Of a stretch of 64,000 bases of DNA, positions 39,029-47,107 are shown one piece after another. The notes under the pieces were generated by a model. The model did not search any database. It was not told where the DNA came from and saw only the letters and a program-made list of their open reading frames with translations. Position 1 is the stretch's first letter, and each line of letters opens with the position of its first letter. A program made the translations under genes and the position numbers. The stretch is from JACQFZ01 sp045810625 (GTDB taxonomy: Bacteria > Pseudomonadota > Gammaproteobacteria > Acidiferrobacterales > Sulfurifustaceae): the NCBI GenBank assembly GCA_045810625.1, contig JBJMVQ010000069.1, positions 1 to 64,000 on the forward strand, given 5' to 3'.

Positions 39029-39557
39029 CGGTCATCTCCTAATAAGTCACGGACGCCGCAACGATCAGCCTAATATCGCCCCGCGGGTTTCGCGCGACAA
39101 TGTGGAACTGCCTGACAATGGCCCTGTTCCTTCCGTTCGATTTTATTCCCGCGAAAGTAGATCCAGTCGCGTGTGGCACCGCTGCGCGATTCACGTTCAT
39201 GCCCGCCACCGCCGCAACATGCCGCAAGTCAGGTCCCCGAACGACATTAGATGCATGTGATCGGTGTTGCGTTCCGAGATACCGGAACGCTCGCGCTCGG
39301 CGGCATTACCGTGCGCGAAATCAGAATGACACGCGACCGGAACCGGTGACACATCGCAAACACCGTCACCAAATGACGTGCTCATCCTGCGACGCTTAGT
39401 TCGCGATCGATAGGCGATCGATATTCGACACGCGGCGCTTGCGATCGCCTGATCATTTCGCGTCACTCGATCCTCATCGACGTCCGAGTCGGGAATAAAT
39501 CACCGGGCAAAATAATCTATTCAGCATCCACACAAGACGCTCACGAGGATTGACGTG
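39029..39557. other. 529-nt divergent gap before the phosphoesterase-sigma module
   Basis: No gene is convincing here. The gap holds AT-richer segments near 39480-39540 and a GCGATCG-rich stretch near 39405-39455. One GGAACC (39339-39344) resembles an ECF -35 element, but the nearest CGTC is 19 nt further on, which is longer than usual. It must contain the promoter of the downstream operon, which I cannot place exactly. Confidence 0.5.
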
Positions 39558-40538
39558 ATGAAAGAACCATCGTTGGACTCCGAAACGACTTCGCTCGACG
39601 AGAACGGCATCGACGCGGGCCGCAGGCGCGCCATAAAATGCCTTGCCTGGTCGGGCGCAGCGGTCGTTTGGACGGTCGCGGGCGGGGTGCCGCAGGCACT
39701 CGGGATGGCCGCTGACAAGAAGACGCACCAGACCGCGAAAGGAAAATTTACATTCGTTCAGATCAGCGACACCCATCTCGGGTTCAAAAAAGAAGCCAAT
39801 CCGGACGTCGTCGGCAGCCTCCGCCGTGCAATTGCCGACGTCAACGCGCTGCCTACCGCCCCGGCATTCGCGGTGCACACCGGCGATATCACGCATCTTT
39901 CGCGCCCGGAAGAGTTCGACCTCGCCGACCAGTTGTTTCGGGAGATGAAGACCGACCGCATTCATTTCGTCCCCGGCGAGCACGACGCGCTCGACGACGA
40001 GCTGAGCGGCTACCTGAAGCGCTTCGGCAAAGAGTCGCGCGGTAAGCCGTATTACAGCTTCGACAGCCACGGCGTGCACGTGATCGGCCTGACCAACGTC
40101 GTTAATTTCAAACCCGGCAGCCTCGCGCTGCTCGGCGACGAGCAACTCGAGTGGCTGGAGAAAGATTTGGCCGGACGGAGCGCGAGCACGCCCATCGTCG
40201 TGCTCGCGCATGTGCCGCTGTGGACGGTGTATGAACCGTGGGGTTGGGGTACGGGTGACGCACCGCGCGCACTCGCCTACTTACGGCGCTTCGGTTCCGT
40301 AACAGTGCTGAACGGCCACATCCACCAGGTTATGCAGAAGGTGGAAGGAAACGTCGCGTTCCACACCGCAATGTCCACCGCGTATCCGCAGCCGAAACCC
40401 GGAAGCGCGGAATCGCCCGGACCATTGAAGGTTCCGGCGGCCGAGCTCGGAAAGGTGCTCGGCACACGCGCCATCAACGTGGTTCCCGGAAGCAACATGC
40501 TGGCGATGGTCGACACCCCGCTCGACCATTCCCATTGA
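39558..40538 (+). CDS. Calcineurin-like metallophosphoesterase with possible Tat signal
   Basis: The 326-aa protein carries a twin-arginine-like N-terminus (AGRRRAIKCLAWSGAAVVW, residues 20-38), suggesting export of a folded, metal-loaded enzyme. Metallophosphoesterase motifs follow: DTHLG (D71/H73), TGDITH (D110), PGEHD (140-143), AHVPLW and GHIHQ. The usual metal ligand asparagine of GNHD is replaced by glutamate. ATG 39558 has GAGGA 8 nt upstream. It is the first gene of a four-gene unit with a cupredoxin, an ECF sigma factor and its anti-sigma factor. The substrate is unknown. Confidence 0.88.
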   Translation: MKEPSLDSETTSLDENGIDAGRRRAIKCLAWSGAAVVWTVAGGVPQALGMAADKKTHQTAKGKFTFVQISDTHLGFKKEANPDVVGSLRRAIADVNALPTAPAFAVHTGDITHLSRPEEFDLADQLFREMKTDRIHFVPGEHDALDDELSGYLKRFGKESRGKPYYSFDSHGVHVIGLTNVVNFKPGSLALLGDEQLEWLEKDLAGRSASTPIVVLAHVPLWTVYEPWGWGTGDAPRALAYLRRFGSVTVLNGHIHQVMQKVEGNVAFHTAMSTAYPQPKPGSAESPGPLKVPAAELGKVLGTRAINVVPGSNMLAMVDTPLDHSH

Positions 40539-40552
40539 AGCGAGAATCGTCA

Positions 40553-40900
40553 ATGAAGAATTACCGTATTTTGCAGTCCTGGGCTGGCTCGCTGATCGCG
40601 GCGATCGTACTGGTCTCATTCACCGCACGCGCCGAAGCGGCCGAAACCGTGCAAATCGAAATCAAAAACTTTGTGTTCCAGCCGCAGGAGGTCACGGTGG
40701 CGCCGGGAACCACGGTCGTTTGGATCAACCGTGACGAGACTCCGCACAACATCAAAACCCGGGACCGCAAGATCAAGTCGAAGGTGCTCGACACGGACGA
40801 CCGCTTCAGCTTCGTATTCGATCAGCCGGGCGACTACACGTATGTCTGCGGACTGCATCCGCAGATGACCGGAACCGTGCACGTGGCTCGCAGCGAATGA
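40553..40900 (+). CDS. Type-1 copper cupredoxin
   Basis: The 115-aa periplasmic protein has a signal peptide (to about residue 30, ARAEAA) and a single plastocyanin-like domain. The full type-1 copper ligand set is visible: H65 (TPHNI), C99 (YVCGLHPQM), H102 and M105. It resembles amicyanin and pseudoazurin in size and ligand spacing. It should carry single electrons or bind copper. It sits 14 nt after the phosphoesterase gene and just before the ECF sigma gene, so it is probably part of a stress regulon controlled by that sigma factor. Confidence 0.9.
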   Translation: MKNYRILQSWAGSLIAAIVLVSFTARAEAAETVQIEIKNFVFQPQEVTVAPGTTVVWINRDETPHNIKTRDRKIKSKVLDTDDRFSFVFDQPGDYTYVCGLHPQMTGTVHVARSE

Positions 40901-40918
40901 AGCGTAGAGGACGTCGCA

Positions 40919-41497
40919 TTGAAGCGGCTGCCACGCGAAGCGGATAACCGCGTGAGCACGATCAGCCAGCCAGGTGCGGCGGGCGAGCTCGCCTTGCCGC
41001 ACCTCGACGCCGCCTACAACCTCGCTCGTTGGTTACTGAAAAGCGATCAAGACGCGGCCGACGCGGTCCACGACGCCTTTTTACGCGCCGCGGGAAACAT
41101 GCACACCTATCGCGGCGACAACGGGCGCAGTTGGTGGCTCGCAATCGTGCGGAACTGTTGCTTCGCGATCATGAAGGCGCGCAAACGCGCGCCACAGGCG
41201 CTCGACGCCGTCGAGACAGGCGACGATGCGTCATTACCCCACACCGAGGCCGCGGCGCTCGAGGACAATCTCCACGCCGCCCAATGCGCCACGCGGATCG
41301 CGCAACACCTGGAACGATTGCCGCCGGAATTTCGCGAAGTCGTCGTTCTGCGCGAGATGGAGGATTGCTCGTATCGGGAGATCGCCGACATCCTCGACGT
41401 ACCGATCGGAACCGTGATGTCCCGCCTGGCGCGAGCACGCACGCTGCTCAAACGAGCCTTGGCCGATTGTTTCGACAGGATCGACAATGGAATGTAA
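40919..41497 (+). CDS. ECF-type RNA polymerase sigma factor
   Basis: The 192-aa protein has sigma region 2 (YNLARWLLKSDQDAADAVHDAFLRA, about 33-57) and region 4 (LPPEFREVVVLREMEDCSYREIADILDVPIGTVMSRLARA, about 131-170, read as motifs). The TTG at 40919 has AGAGGA about 8 nt upstream. A GTG at 40952 would remove 11 residues and is a fair alternative. The anti-sigma gene overlaps its 3' end by 11 nt, the usual arrangement for a sigma/anti-sigma pair. Confidence 0.92.
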   Translation: MKRLPREADNRVSTISQPGAAGELALPHLDAAYNLARWLLKSDQDAADAVHDAFLRAAGNMHTYRGDNGRSWWLAIVRNCCFAIMKARKRAPQALDAVETGDDASLPHTEAAALEDNLHAAQCATRIAQHLERLPPEFREVVVLREMEDCSYREIADILDVPIGTVMSRLARARTLLKRALADCFDRIDNGM

Positions 41498-42251
41498 AAC
41501 AGCTGCGCCGTTGCTGCATCTTTATTTGGACCGAGAGCTAGACCGTCATTCGGTTTCGGCGCTCGAACGGCACCTCGACGATTGTCCCGAATGCTCTCGC
41601 GAGCTGAGCCAGCTCGACGACGTTCGGCAGGCGGTGCGCAAAACGGCGCCGCGCTATCACGCACCCGCGCCGCTACGGACGAACGTCGAAATTCTTTCAA
41701 CGCGAGAACAAGGCGCTCGACGCTATCGTCCACGCTCGCCATGGGTCGCCTTGGCGGCGTCAGTGGCCGCGGCTGCGCTCGTGAGCTTCGCCACCGTTTC
41801 CTGGTTCGGTAATCCGAATGGTGGATCGCGCGACAGCGAAGAGCTGCTGGCTCACGATCTCGTTTCCTCTCACTTGCGCGCGCTCGCAGCCGCCAGTCCG
41901 GTGGATGTCGTCTCGAGCGATCGGCATACCGTCAAGCCATGGTTCGCGGGCCGCATTGGCGCCGCGCCGCCCGTTCCGGACTTTGCCGCGCAAGGATTCG
42001 AATTAATCGGAGGCCGGATCGATTATGTGGGCGAAGAGCGCATCGCCGCCGTAGTCTATCGCCATCGCAAGCACATAATAGATGTCTACTTCATGCCGAA
42101 CCGCCCAACGAAGCCGCAGGCCAGCAAATTGCAGCGCCAGGGCTACACGCTCATCCAAACCAACGTACAAGGTCATGCGGCGTGGATGGTTTCCGATCTC
42201 GACGATCAGGAGCTAAAGGAATTCGAGCGCTTGCTGGCGGGAAAAGAATAG
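41487..42251 (+). CDS. Transmembrane anti-sigma factor with zinc-finger (ZAS) domain
   Basis: The 254-aa protein begins with a zinc anti-sigma domain holding the H-x3-C-x2-C motif (H29, C33, C36 in RHLDDCPEC). One transmembrane helix (about 84-106) and a periplasmic part of about 150 residues follow. The periplasmic end contains an RIDYVGEERIAAVVYRHRKH segment found in membrane anti-sigma factors. It should hold the ECF sigma factor inactive until a periplasmic signal arrives, perhaps redox or metal since the operon encodes a cupredoxin. It overlaps the sigma gene by 11 nt. Confidence 0.9.
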   Translation: MECKTAAPLLHLYLDRELDRHSVSALERHLDDCPECSRELSQLDDVRQAVRKTAPRYHAPAPLRTNVEILSTREQGARRYRPRSPWVALAASVAAAALVSFATVSWFGNPNGGSRDSEELLAHDLVSSHLRALAAASPVDVVSSDRHTVKPWFAGRIGAAPPVPDFAAQGFELIGGRIDYVGEERIAAVVYRHRKHIIDVYFMPNRPTKPQASKLQRQGYTLIQTNVQGHAAWMVSDLDDQELKEFERLLAGKE

Positions 42252-42564
42252 CGAGACGGCTGGCAAATTCTTGCGACGCGAATACGGATCGCGCACCGTG
42301 GTTACCAGCCGTTTAAAACAACTGCAGGACCGCATGACCGATTGTCACGTATAACCGGATTCCCTCGCGCGGCGCGACGACACCTGCCGTCGTGCGCCGG
42401 TCCTCGGCGCAGTAAGCATGTACTGCGCAACACACTATTCGCTTCATCGTCAGTTGTCCTTAACTAAGTCCCCGAACGTCGCTTGCGGTGTTTTCTCGGC
42501 AGCGACGGCTTGTGCCGCTGTCGCCGCCACCCTGTAATGCGCCATCCACAACGGAGACCAGGCC
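42252..42564. other. 313-nt gap with no recognised gene
   Basis: The gap holds a loose inverted repeat (acggctgg at 42256, ccagccgt at 42305) that could end the anti-sigma transcript, and a pyrimidine-rich segment before the channel gene. I see no small gene or clear promoter. Confidence 0.5.
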
Positions 42565-43353
42565 ATGGAAAACTTTGTTGCCACGGTAAGTGATTCGGTG
42601 CGGGATGCCATCGGCCCCATCATGGCGGCTATCCCAAAGATCATCGGCTTTGTCATCATCCTCGTCGCCGGCTGGATCATCGCGGGTCTGATTGCCCGCG
42701 GCGTAGCGATGCTCCTGCGCTCGATCAAGTTCAACGAGCTGTCGGACCGCTCCGGCTTTAGCGACTTCGTCGGAAAAATGGGTATGGCTGGCGACGCGTC
42801 GAGCTTCATCGGCCTGACGGCAAAGTGGTTTATCCGCCTGATCGCGCTGATCGTCGCATTTGACGCGCTCGGCCTGACCGCTGTCTCTGATGTATTGCGC
42901 AGCCTGCTGCTGTGGTTGCCGAACGTCGTCGTCGCGCTCGTCGTGCTCGTGATCGGTGGACTGGCGGCGAATGCAGTTGCGAACGTCGTGCGCGCCTCGG
43001 CGGCTAAAGCGGGGCTTGGCAGTCCGAATCTCCTGGCAAACATTGCACGCGGGACGATCGTGGCCTTTGCCGTGATCGTCGCGGTTAACCAGATCGGCGT
43101 CGCGCAAAGCCTGATCAACACGTTGTTCATGGCTACGGTCGCGGCTATCGCGTTGGCTGTCGGACTCTCTTTCGGGCTGGGCGGCCGCGACACCGCGGGG
43201 GAAATCGTGCGCAACTGGTACCGGCAAGGTCAGGAAGCAAGACCACGGCTTCAGCGCGCTGCCGCGGAAGCTAAAGCGGAGGCCAAAGAAGAAGCACAGC
43301 GTCGTGGCGCCCGCACGGTGCCCGACACGCGAGACGAGACAAGACATCACTAA
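42565..43353 (+). CDS. Mechanosensitive-channel-like membrane protein (conserved TM-helix family)
   Basis: The 262-aa protein has four to five hydrophobic segments and two copies of the TM-helix repeat seen in MscS-related proteins (IIGFVIILVAGWIIAGLIARGV and NVVVALVVLVIGGLAANAVANVV, read as motifs). It ends in a charged Ala/Lys/Glu/Arg-rich tail. There is no MscS beta domain. Such proteins are proposed to be small channel subunits. A GGAGACCAGGCC stretch precedes ATG 42565. A very strong terminator follows. Confidence 0.82.
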   Translation: MENFVATVSDSVRDAIGPIMAAIPKIIGFVIILVAGWIIAGLIARGVAMLLRSIKFNELSDRSGFSDFVGKMGMAGDASSFIGLTAKWFIRLIALIVAFDALGLTAVSDVLRSLLLWLPNVVVALVVLVIGGLAANAVANVVRASAAKAGLGSPNLLANIARGTIVAFAVIVAVNQIGVAQSLINTLFMATVAAIALAVGLSFGLGGRDTAGEIVRNWYRQGQEARPRLQRAAAEAKAEAKEEAQRRGARTVPDTRDETRHH

Positions 43354-43369
43354 GTCGTATCGCCGCGCG

Positions 43370-43408
43370 ATCATTCCTCTCGCGCGAGCCGCGAGAGGAA
43401 TGATTTTT
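43370..43408 (+). terminator. Strong rho-independent terminator
   Basis: A perfect 15-bp stem (43370-43384 with 43390-43404) closes a 5-nt cgagc loop and is followed by a T-run (43404-43408), 17 nt past the channel gene. The upstream arm starts with atcattcctct, so it also has A/T-rich flanks on the opposite strand. Confidence 0.92.
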
Positions 43409-43823
43409 ACTGCTCACACGGATGCGGCGATGTATAAGCGGTACCCCAATTGGAGCCAAGACCCCAAACACGGTCCGGCTAGTGAATATCGGGCCCAAAG
43501 CTGGACGCGCCCCGCTCCTGATTCCGAGCGTCGCGATGCTTCGTCACCGCACAGGCGCTCGCGTCGCTCCCCATGCTCGTCATCGCGACGCCGTCACCGG
43601 CGTTGCGTCCGCACTCGGCTATCGCGGCACTCTGCAGTTCGTCAATGTACGAGCCGAACGTGCGGCCAGCGGACCCCAGCGCTTAGAACGCCAGCGCGGG
43701 GGACCGTAGCCGAGCCCGGCCCTCCTCGCCAGACGACGGCGTGTACCTCCGACCCGAGGACCTGCGGTCGCGGTAATCCCCGGTTCACTTATGATCGAGT
43801 CCGGTTCAGCAGGAATTGGTCCG
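43409..43823. other. Gap with a conserved 38-nt block and one arm of an inverted repeat
   Basis: The block at 43731-43768 matches 58531-58568 at 36 of 38 positions, and both precede an M23-type N-terminus. The arm at 43705-43730 pairs imperfectly (20 of 26) with 44043-44068 on the other side of the truncated paralogue. Frames between 43420 and 43710 show no family resemblance. Confidence 0.6.
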
Positions 43824-44075
43824 GTGAAACGGAAGACCTGGGTTACCTTCAACCACCCGCTCACCTTCGGCCCACGGCCCAGTCGGCTGAGGCGCTGGAT
43901 TGTCCCGGCGATGGCGTTGCCGCTGGTGATCGGCGCCGGTTATACCGTATCGAAGCAATTGTCCCCGACCGCATCGAAGCCGGTCCCCACCGCATCGACA
44001 TCCGTGACGAAAGCGGCCGGCCGCAGTTCCAAGCCCGCTTCCCGTGAGGAAGGCCGAGCCCGGTTACGTCGTTAA
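43824..44075 (+). pseudogene. Truncated paralogue of the M23 peptidase N-terminus
   Basis: From GTG 43824 the frame reads MKRKTWVTFNHPLTFG, then a single membrane helix (about WIVPAMALPLVIGAGYTV). This matches the start of the intact M23 peptidase at 58631 (MRRKTQLSFNHKLSFG, then a membrane helix). Similarity ends near residue 45. The frame stops at 83 aa after a Ser/Lys/Arg-rich tail, and no LysM-like or peptidase domain follows. It is a remnant of a duplicated locus or a short membrane-anchor protein derived from one. Confidence 0.65.
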
Positions 44076-44250
44076 GGCGAACGGCCCGCACCGTTCGGTA
44101 TCCCGCCGAAGCGTTTGCACGCTTTCGCGGACGCGGCTGACTGCACTACACTTCCCGGGCGAAATCCGCTTCGGCGTTCCTGTTTTTCGCGAAGCGAGAC
44201 GTTAACGCCCGATTCGTATTAATTAAGAATCCATAAGTTGGGGCCGGCGT

Positions 44251-45447
44251 ATGTCCTTACGACGCAAATACTGGCGCGGTCGCAATTTCCGCCGTGCGGT
44301 CTCGATCGAGGAGCTGCGGCAGATCGCGCTGCGGCGCACGCCGAATTTCTCATTTGAGTACGTCGAAGGCGGCGCCGAGAACGAGACGACGCTCAAATGG
44401 AATCGCGCCGCGCTCGACGCCATTCGCTTCATCCCGAACACGCTCGTTAACACCAGCGGCCGCAGTCAGCGCATCACGCTCTTCGGACGCGAATCGCCGA
44501 GCCCGCTCATCATCGCGCCGACCGGCTTGAACGGCGTGCTGCGCGGTCGCGGCGACATACTGCTCGCGCGCGCCGCCGCGAAAGCCGGCATTCCGTTTAC
44601 GCTCAGCACCCTATCGAACGTTCGGCTCGCCCAAGTCGCGGAAGAAGCCGGCGGGCGGCTCTGGATGCAGCTCTACATGATGAGGGTCCGGGAAATCACA
44701 AACGACATCGTGACGCGCGCGGAGCGCGCGGGTTACGAGGCGCTCGTTGCGACCTCAGACGCCAACGTGTTCGGACTGCGCGAGTGGGACCGCCGCAACT
44801 ACCGCAAGCCGGCGAAGCTCACGTTCCGCAATTTGATCGATGTCGCGTGTCACCCGCGTTGGGTGTGGGATGTCATGGTGCCGCACGGCCTGCCGCGCTT
44901 CGAAAATATCGTCGACTTCGCGCCGCCAGAATATCGCGACGCGGGCGGCGGCGTGCGCTTCGTGCCGCGTCTCTTCGCGCCGGATATTTCCTGGGACGAC
45001 ATCGCGCGCCTGCGCGATGCGTGGCCGCGCAAGCTCATCGTCAAAGGGATACTGAGTGTGGCGGATGCGAAGCGTGCCGCCGAGCTGGGCTGCGACGGCA
45101 TCGTCCTCACGAACCACGGCGGGCGCCAGCTCGACAGCTGCGTCGCGCCGATCGAGGTGCTGCCCGATATCGCGCGCGCGGTAGGTGACCGTCTTACCGT
45201 GATCGTCGACAGCGGCTTTCGCCGCGGCACCGACGTGGTGAAGGCGATCGCACTCGGCGCGCACGCGGTCATGATCGGCCGCGCGACGCTCTACGGACTC
45301 GCGGCCGGCGGACAAGACGGCGTGAGCCATGCGCTCCACCTACTCACGAGCGAGATCGACCGCGTGCTCGGACAGCTCGGATGCCGATCCCTCGCGGAAA
45401 TCGGTCCGCATCTGCTTGTTCAGCCAGGCATGCACCTCGCGAACTAA
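44251..45447 (+). CDS. FMN-dependent alpha-hydroxy-acid dehydrogenase (LldD/mandelate dehydrogenase-like)
   Basis: The 398-aa protein is an FMN TIM-barrel of the L-lactate dehydrogenase/glycolate oxidase family. It shows FEYVEGGAENETTLKWN, IIAPTGLNGVLRGRGD and FTLSTLSNVRL. The active-site histidine is in VLTNHGGRQLD, and the phosphate loop is VIVDSGFRRGTDVVKAIALGA (two adjacent motifs). It oxidises a 2-hydroxy acid and passes electrons to the quinone pool or a cytochrome. The position usually occupied by TVDxxxxG reads TSDANVFG, so the substrate may not be lactate. Confidence 0.88.
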   Translation: MSLRRKYWRGRNFRRAVSIEELRQIALRRTPNFSFEYVEGGAENETTLKWNRAALDAIRFIPNTLVNTSGRSQRITLFGRESPSPLIIAPTGLNGVLRGRGDILLARAAAKAGIPFTLSTLSNVRLAQVAEEAGGRLWMQLYMMRVREITNDIVTRAERAGYEALVATSDANVFGLREWDRRNYRKPAKLTFRNLIDVACHPRWVWDVMVPHGLPRFENIVDFAPPEYRDAGGGVRFVPRLFAPDISWDDIARLRDAWPRKLIVKGILSVADAKRAAELGCDGIVLTNHGGRQLDSCVAPIEVLPDIARAVGDRLTVIVDSGFRRGTDVVKAIALGAHAVMIGRATLYGLAAGGQDGVSHALHLLTSEIDRVLGQLGCRSLAEIGPHLLVQPGMHLAN

Positions 45448-45690
45448 CGCGACGCTCGCCGAACACCCGCGGATTCAAGCAATCAAAGATTTCGCAGTCG
45501 TTTCGATACCCCCGTGGAACGACGCCACCAGCTCAAATGGGATATGAGCGTGGTACGCCACGTGAACCCTGATCTCTACATGCTCCACGCAGCGGTAATC
45601 GCTCGGCCGGTGCGCGTCCCGGTACTTCAAACGCGGTAGAAGAATTAGCAGCACGCGCAACGTCAGTGTTGCAGGGACTGGCTGCACGTC

Positions 45691-46233
45691 TTACTTCTTG
45701 CCCGGCGGGAACTGCGCGAGCATCTGCCCGATCACCTCATTGATTCGCTGCTGCTGTTGCTCCGGCGTAGCAGATGGATTGACCGCGCCCGACGCCGTTC
45801 CCTTCCAGAGCAGCGACTTCGTCTTCGGGTCGACGAAATCGAGAACCACCGTTCCCTCTCTCTTTTCTTGCGGCGCGCTTTTTCCTCCACCGACCGAAAT
45901 GCTCCCCGCCCGACCCACCGGAATGCCGACCGACACGCCGGCGCCGACTGAGCCGCCATAAGTGGTTTTGCCGGAGAGCTGCATCGCAATGAGAAAATCC
46001 GGATTGTCTGCGGACATCGCGCGACCTTTGGCCTGCAGCTGCGAATCCACGGCGCTCTTGATTCGCTTGACCAGCAGATCGTTCGCGGCCGCATTGCCCG
46101 TCGGCGGCATCCAGTTGTAAGTCTTGAGCGCGCCGAAATTCGCCGCCTTGTCGTAGTCGACGTTCATGGCGAGGGGCGTGGCACATCCGACCAGGACGAA
46201 ACCAATTGCCAGCACGAATATTGTGTTCTTCAT
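45691..46233 (-). CDS. DUF4136-type lipoprotein
   Basis: The 180-aa protein has a lipoprotein signal ending LVGC (Cys17). The DUF4136 pattern follows: NVDYDKAANFGALKTYNWMPP near the start, MSADNPDFLIAMQLSGK, a glycine-rich loop and a VVLDFVDPKTKSLLWKGTASG strand. Members are cell-envelope lipoproteins of unknown function. ATG 46233 is followed by a proper lipobox. It is a single gene. Confidence 0.88.
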   Translation of the reverse strand: MKNTIFVLAIGFVLVGCATPLAMNVDYDKAANFGALKTYNWMPPTGNAAANDLLVKRIKSAVDSQLQAKGRAMSADNPDFLIAMQLSGKTTYGGSVGAGVSVGIPVGRAGSISVGGGKSAPQEKREGTVVLDFVDPKTKSLLWKGTASGAVNPSATPEQQQQRINEVIGQMLAQFPPGKK

Positions 46234-46573
46234 CGCCGCTCGTTCCTTCTCGTGAGTGTCGTCTGATAAACGATCATGGGGCGGCGGTTTGGTTCCCTGA
46301 CGCTAACGAACAAGGGGCATAACGGCGTCGTAACCGGGCGGAACTTGCAGAGATAAATCAGGGAAACCCGAAGAAGTCAGCGCAACCACAGAGGTAATTG
46401 TCGCGCGGCCTCGCGTAGCCGGTCACGACCTGCTCTGCCAACTCATTACGCCGCGTGCATCGATACACCGCGAAATCGTGGAGCCTGGATCAGAGAAATC
46501 CCCCAATCTCGTTTCTGCTCCTAAACGACACGCCTCATCGCGGTCTAACTTCGATCTCCATTAAGCGACTGCT
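46234..46573. other. 340-nt divergent gap with no recognised gene
   Basis: This gap separates the lipoprotein and the host-attachment gene. It holds no gene, repeat or clear terminator. Both genes must have promoters here, but I cannot place either one. Confidence 0.5.
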
Positions 46574-47038
46574 ATGATAGCAACCACATGGATCGTTGCG
46601 GCCGACGATAGCCGCGCAAGAGTGCTACAGGCCGAGGGTCGCGACACGAAGCTCGTCGAGATCGAGGATCTCGTTAACCCGGCTGGACGGCAACAGGACC
46701 ATGAAATGCAAACGGATGCCGAGCCGCGGTTCAGCGGGCACGGCGGCGTCGGCAAACCCGGCAGCGCGCAAACGGGCGGAACCGCGAGCGATCGCGAGAC
46801 GCAGGGCGCGGTCGAACACAGTGTCGCGGTATTCGCGCGCGACATAGGGCGCTATCTCGAGAAAGCGCGCGTCGATCACCGTTACGACAAGCTTGTCCTC
46901 GTCGCGCCGCCGAAATTCCTCGGCGCATTGCGGAAGGAGCTGGGAAAGGAGGTCGAGAAGCTAGTCGTTGACGAGCTTCCCAAAGATGTATCCGGTTACA
47001 AACTGCACGACCTGCAAGGATACTTCGACAAGCAGTGA
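46574..47038 (+). CDS. Host-attachment family protein
   Basis: The 154-aa protein matches the host-attachment protein family first named in plant-associated bacteria. It begins TTWIVAADDSRARVLQAEG and has FARDIGRYLEKARVDHRYDKLVLVAPP, seen as two motifs. It also has the RNase-H-like end ELGKEVEKLVVDELPKDVSGY. The fold resembles eRF1/RNase H-like proteins. Its molecular role is unclear, and the name comes from one mutant phenotype. ATG 46574 has a weak ribosome binding site, but the N-terminus fits the family. Confidence 0.85.
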   Translation: MIATTWIVAADDSRARVLQAEGRDTKLVEIEDLVNPAGRQQDHEMQTDAEPRFSGHGGVGKPGSAQTGGTASDRETQGAVEHSVAVFARDIGRYLEKARVDHRYDKLVLVAPPKFLGALRKELGKEVEKLVVDELPKDVSGYKLHDLQGYFDKQ

Positions 47039-47107
47039 GACGGCCAACCAGTGTGAACATGCAGACACACGGGTGCGAACATCCGCCGCGAAGCAAGGGC
47101 CACTTGT

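Noticed and set aside
39339..39365. GGAACC followed by CGTC as an ECF promoter for the phosphoesterase module
   Set aside because: The spacer is 19 nt, longer than the usual 16-17, and it lies about 190 nt from the gene; GGAAC-like strings are frequent here.
39197..39466. 89-codon minus-strand frame upstream of the phosphoesterase gene
   Set aside because: No ribosome binding site, no domain or membrane segment, and composition unlike coding neighbours.
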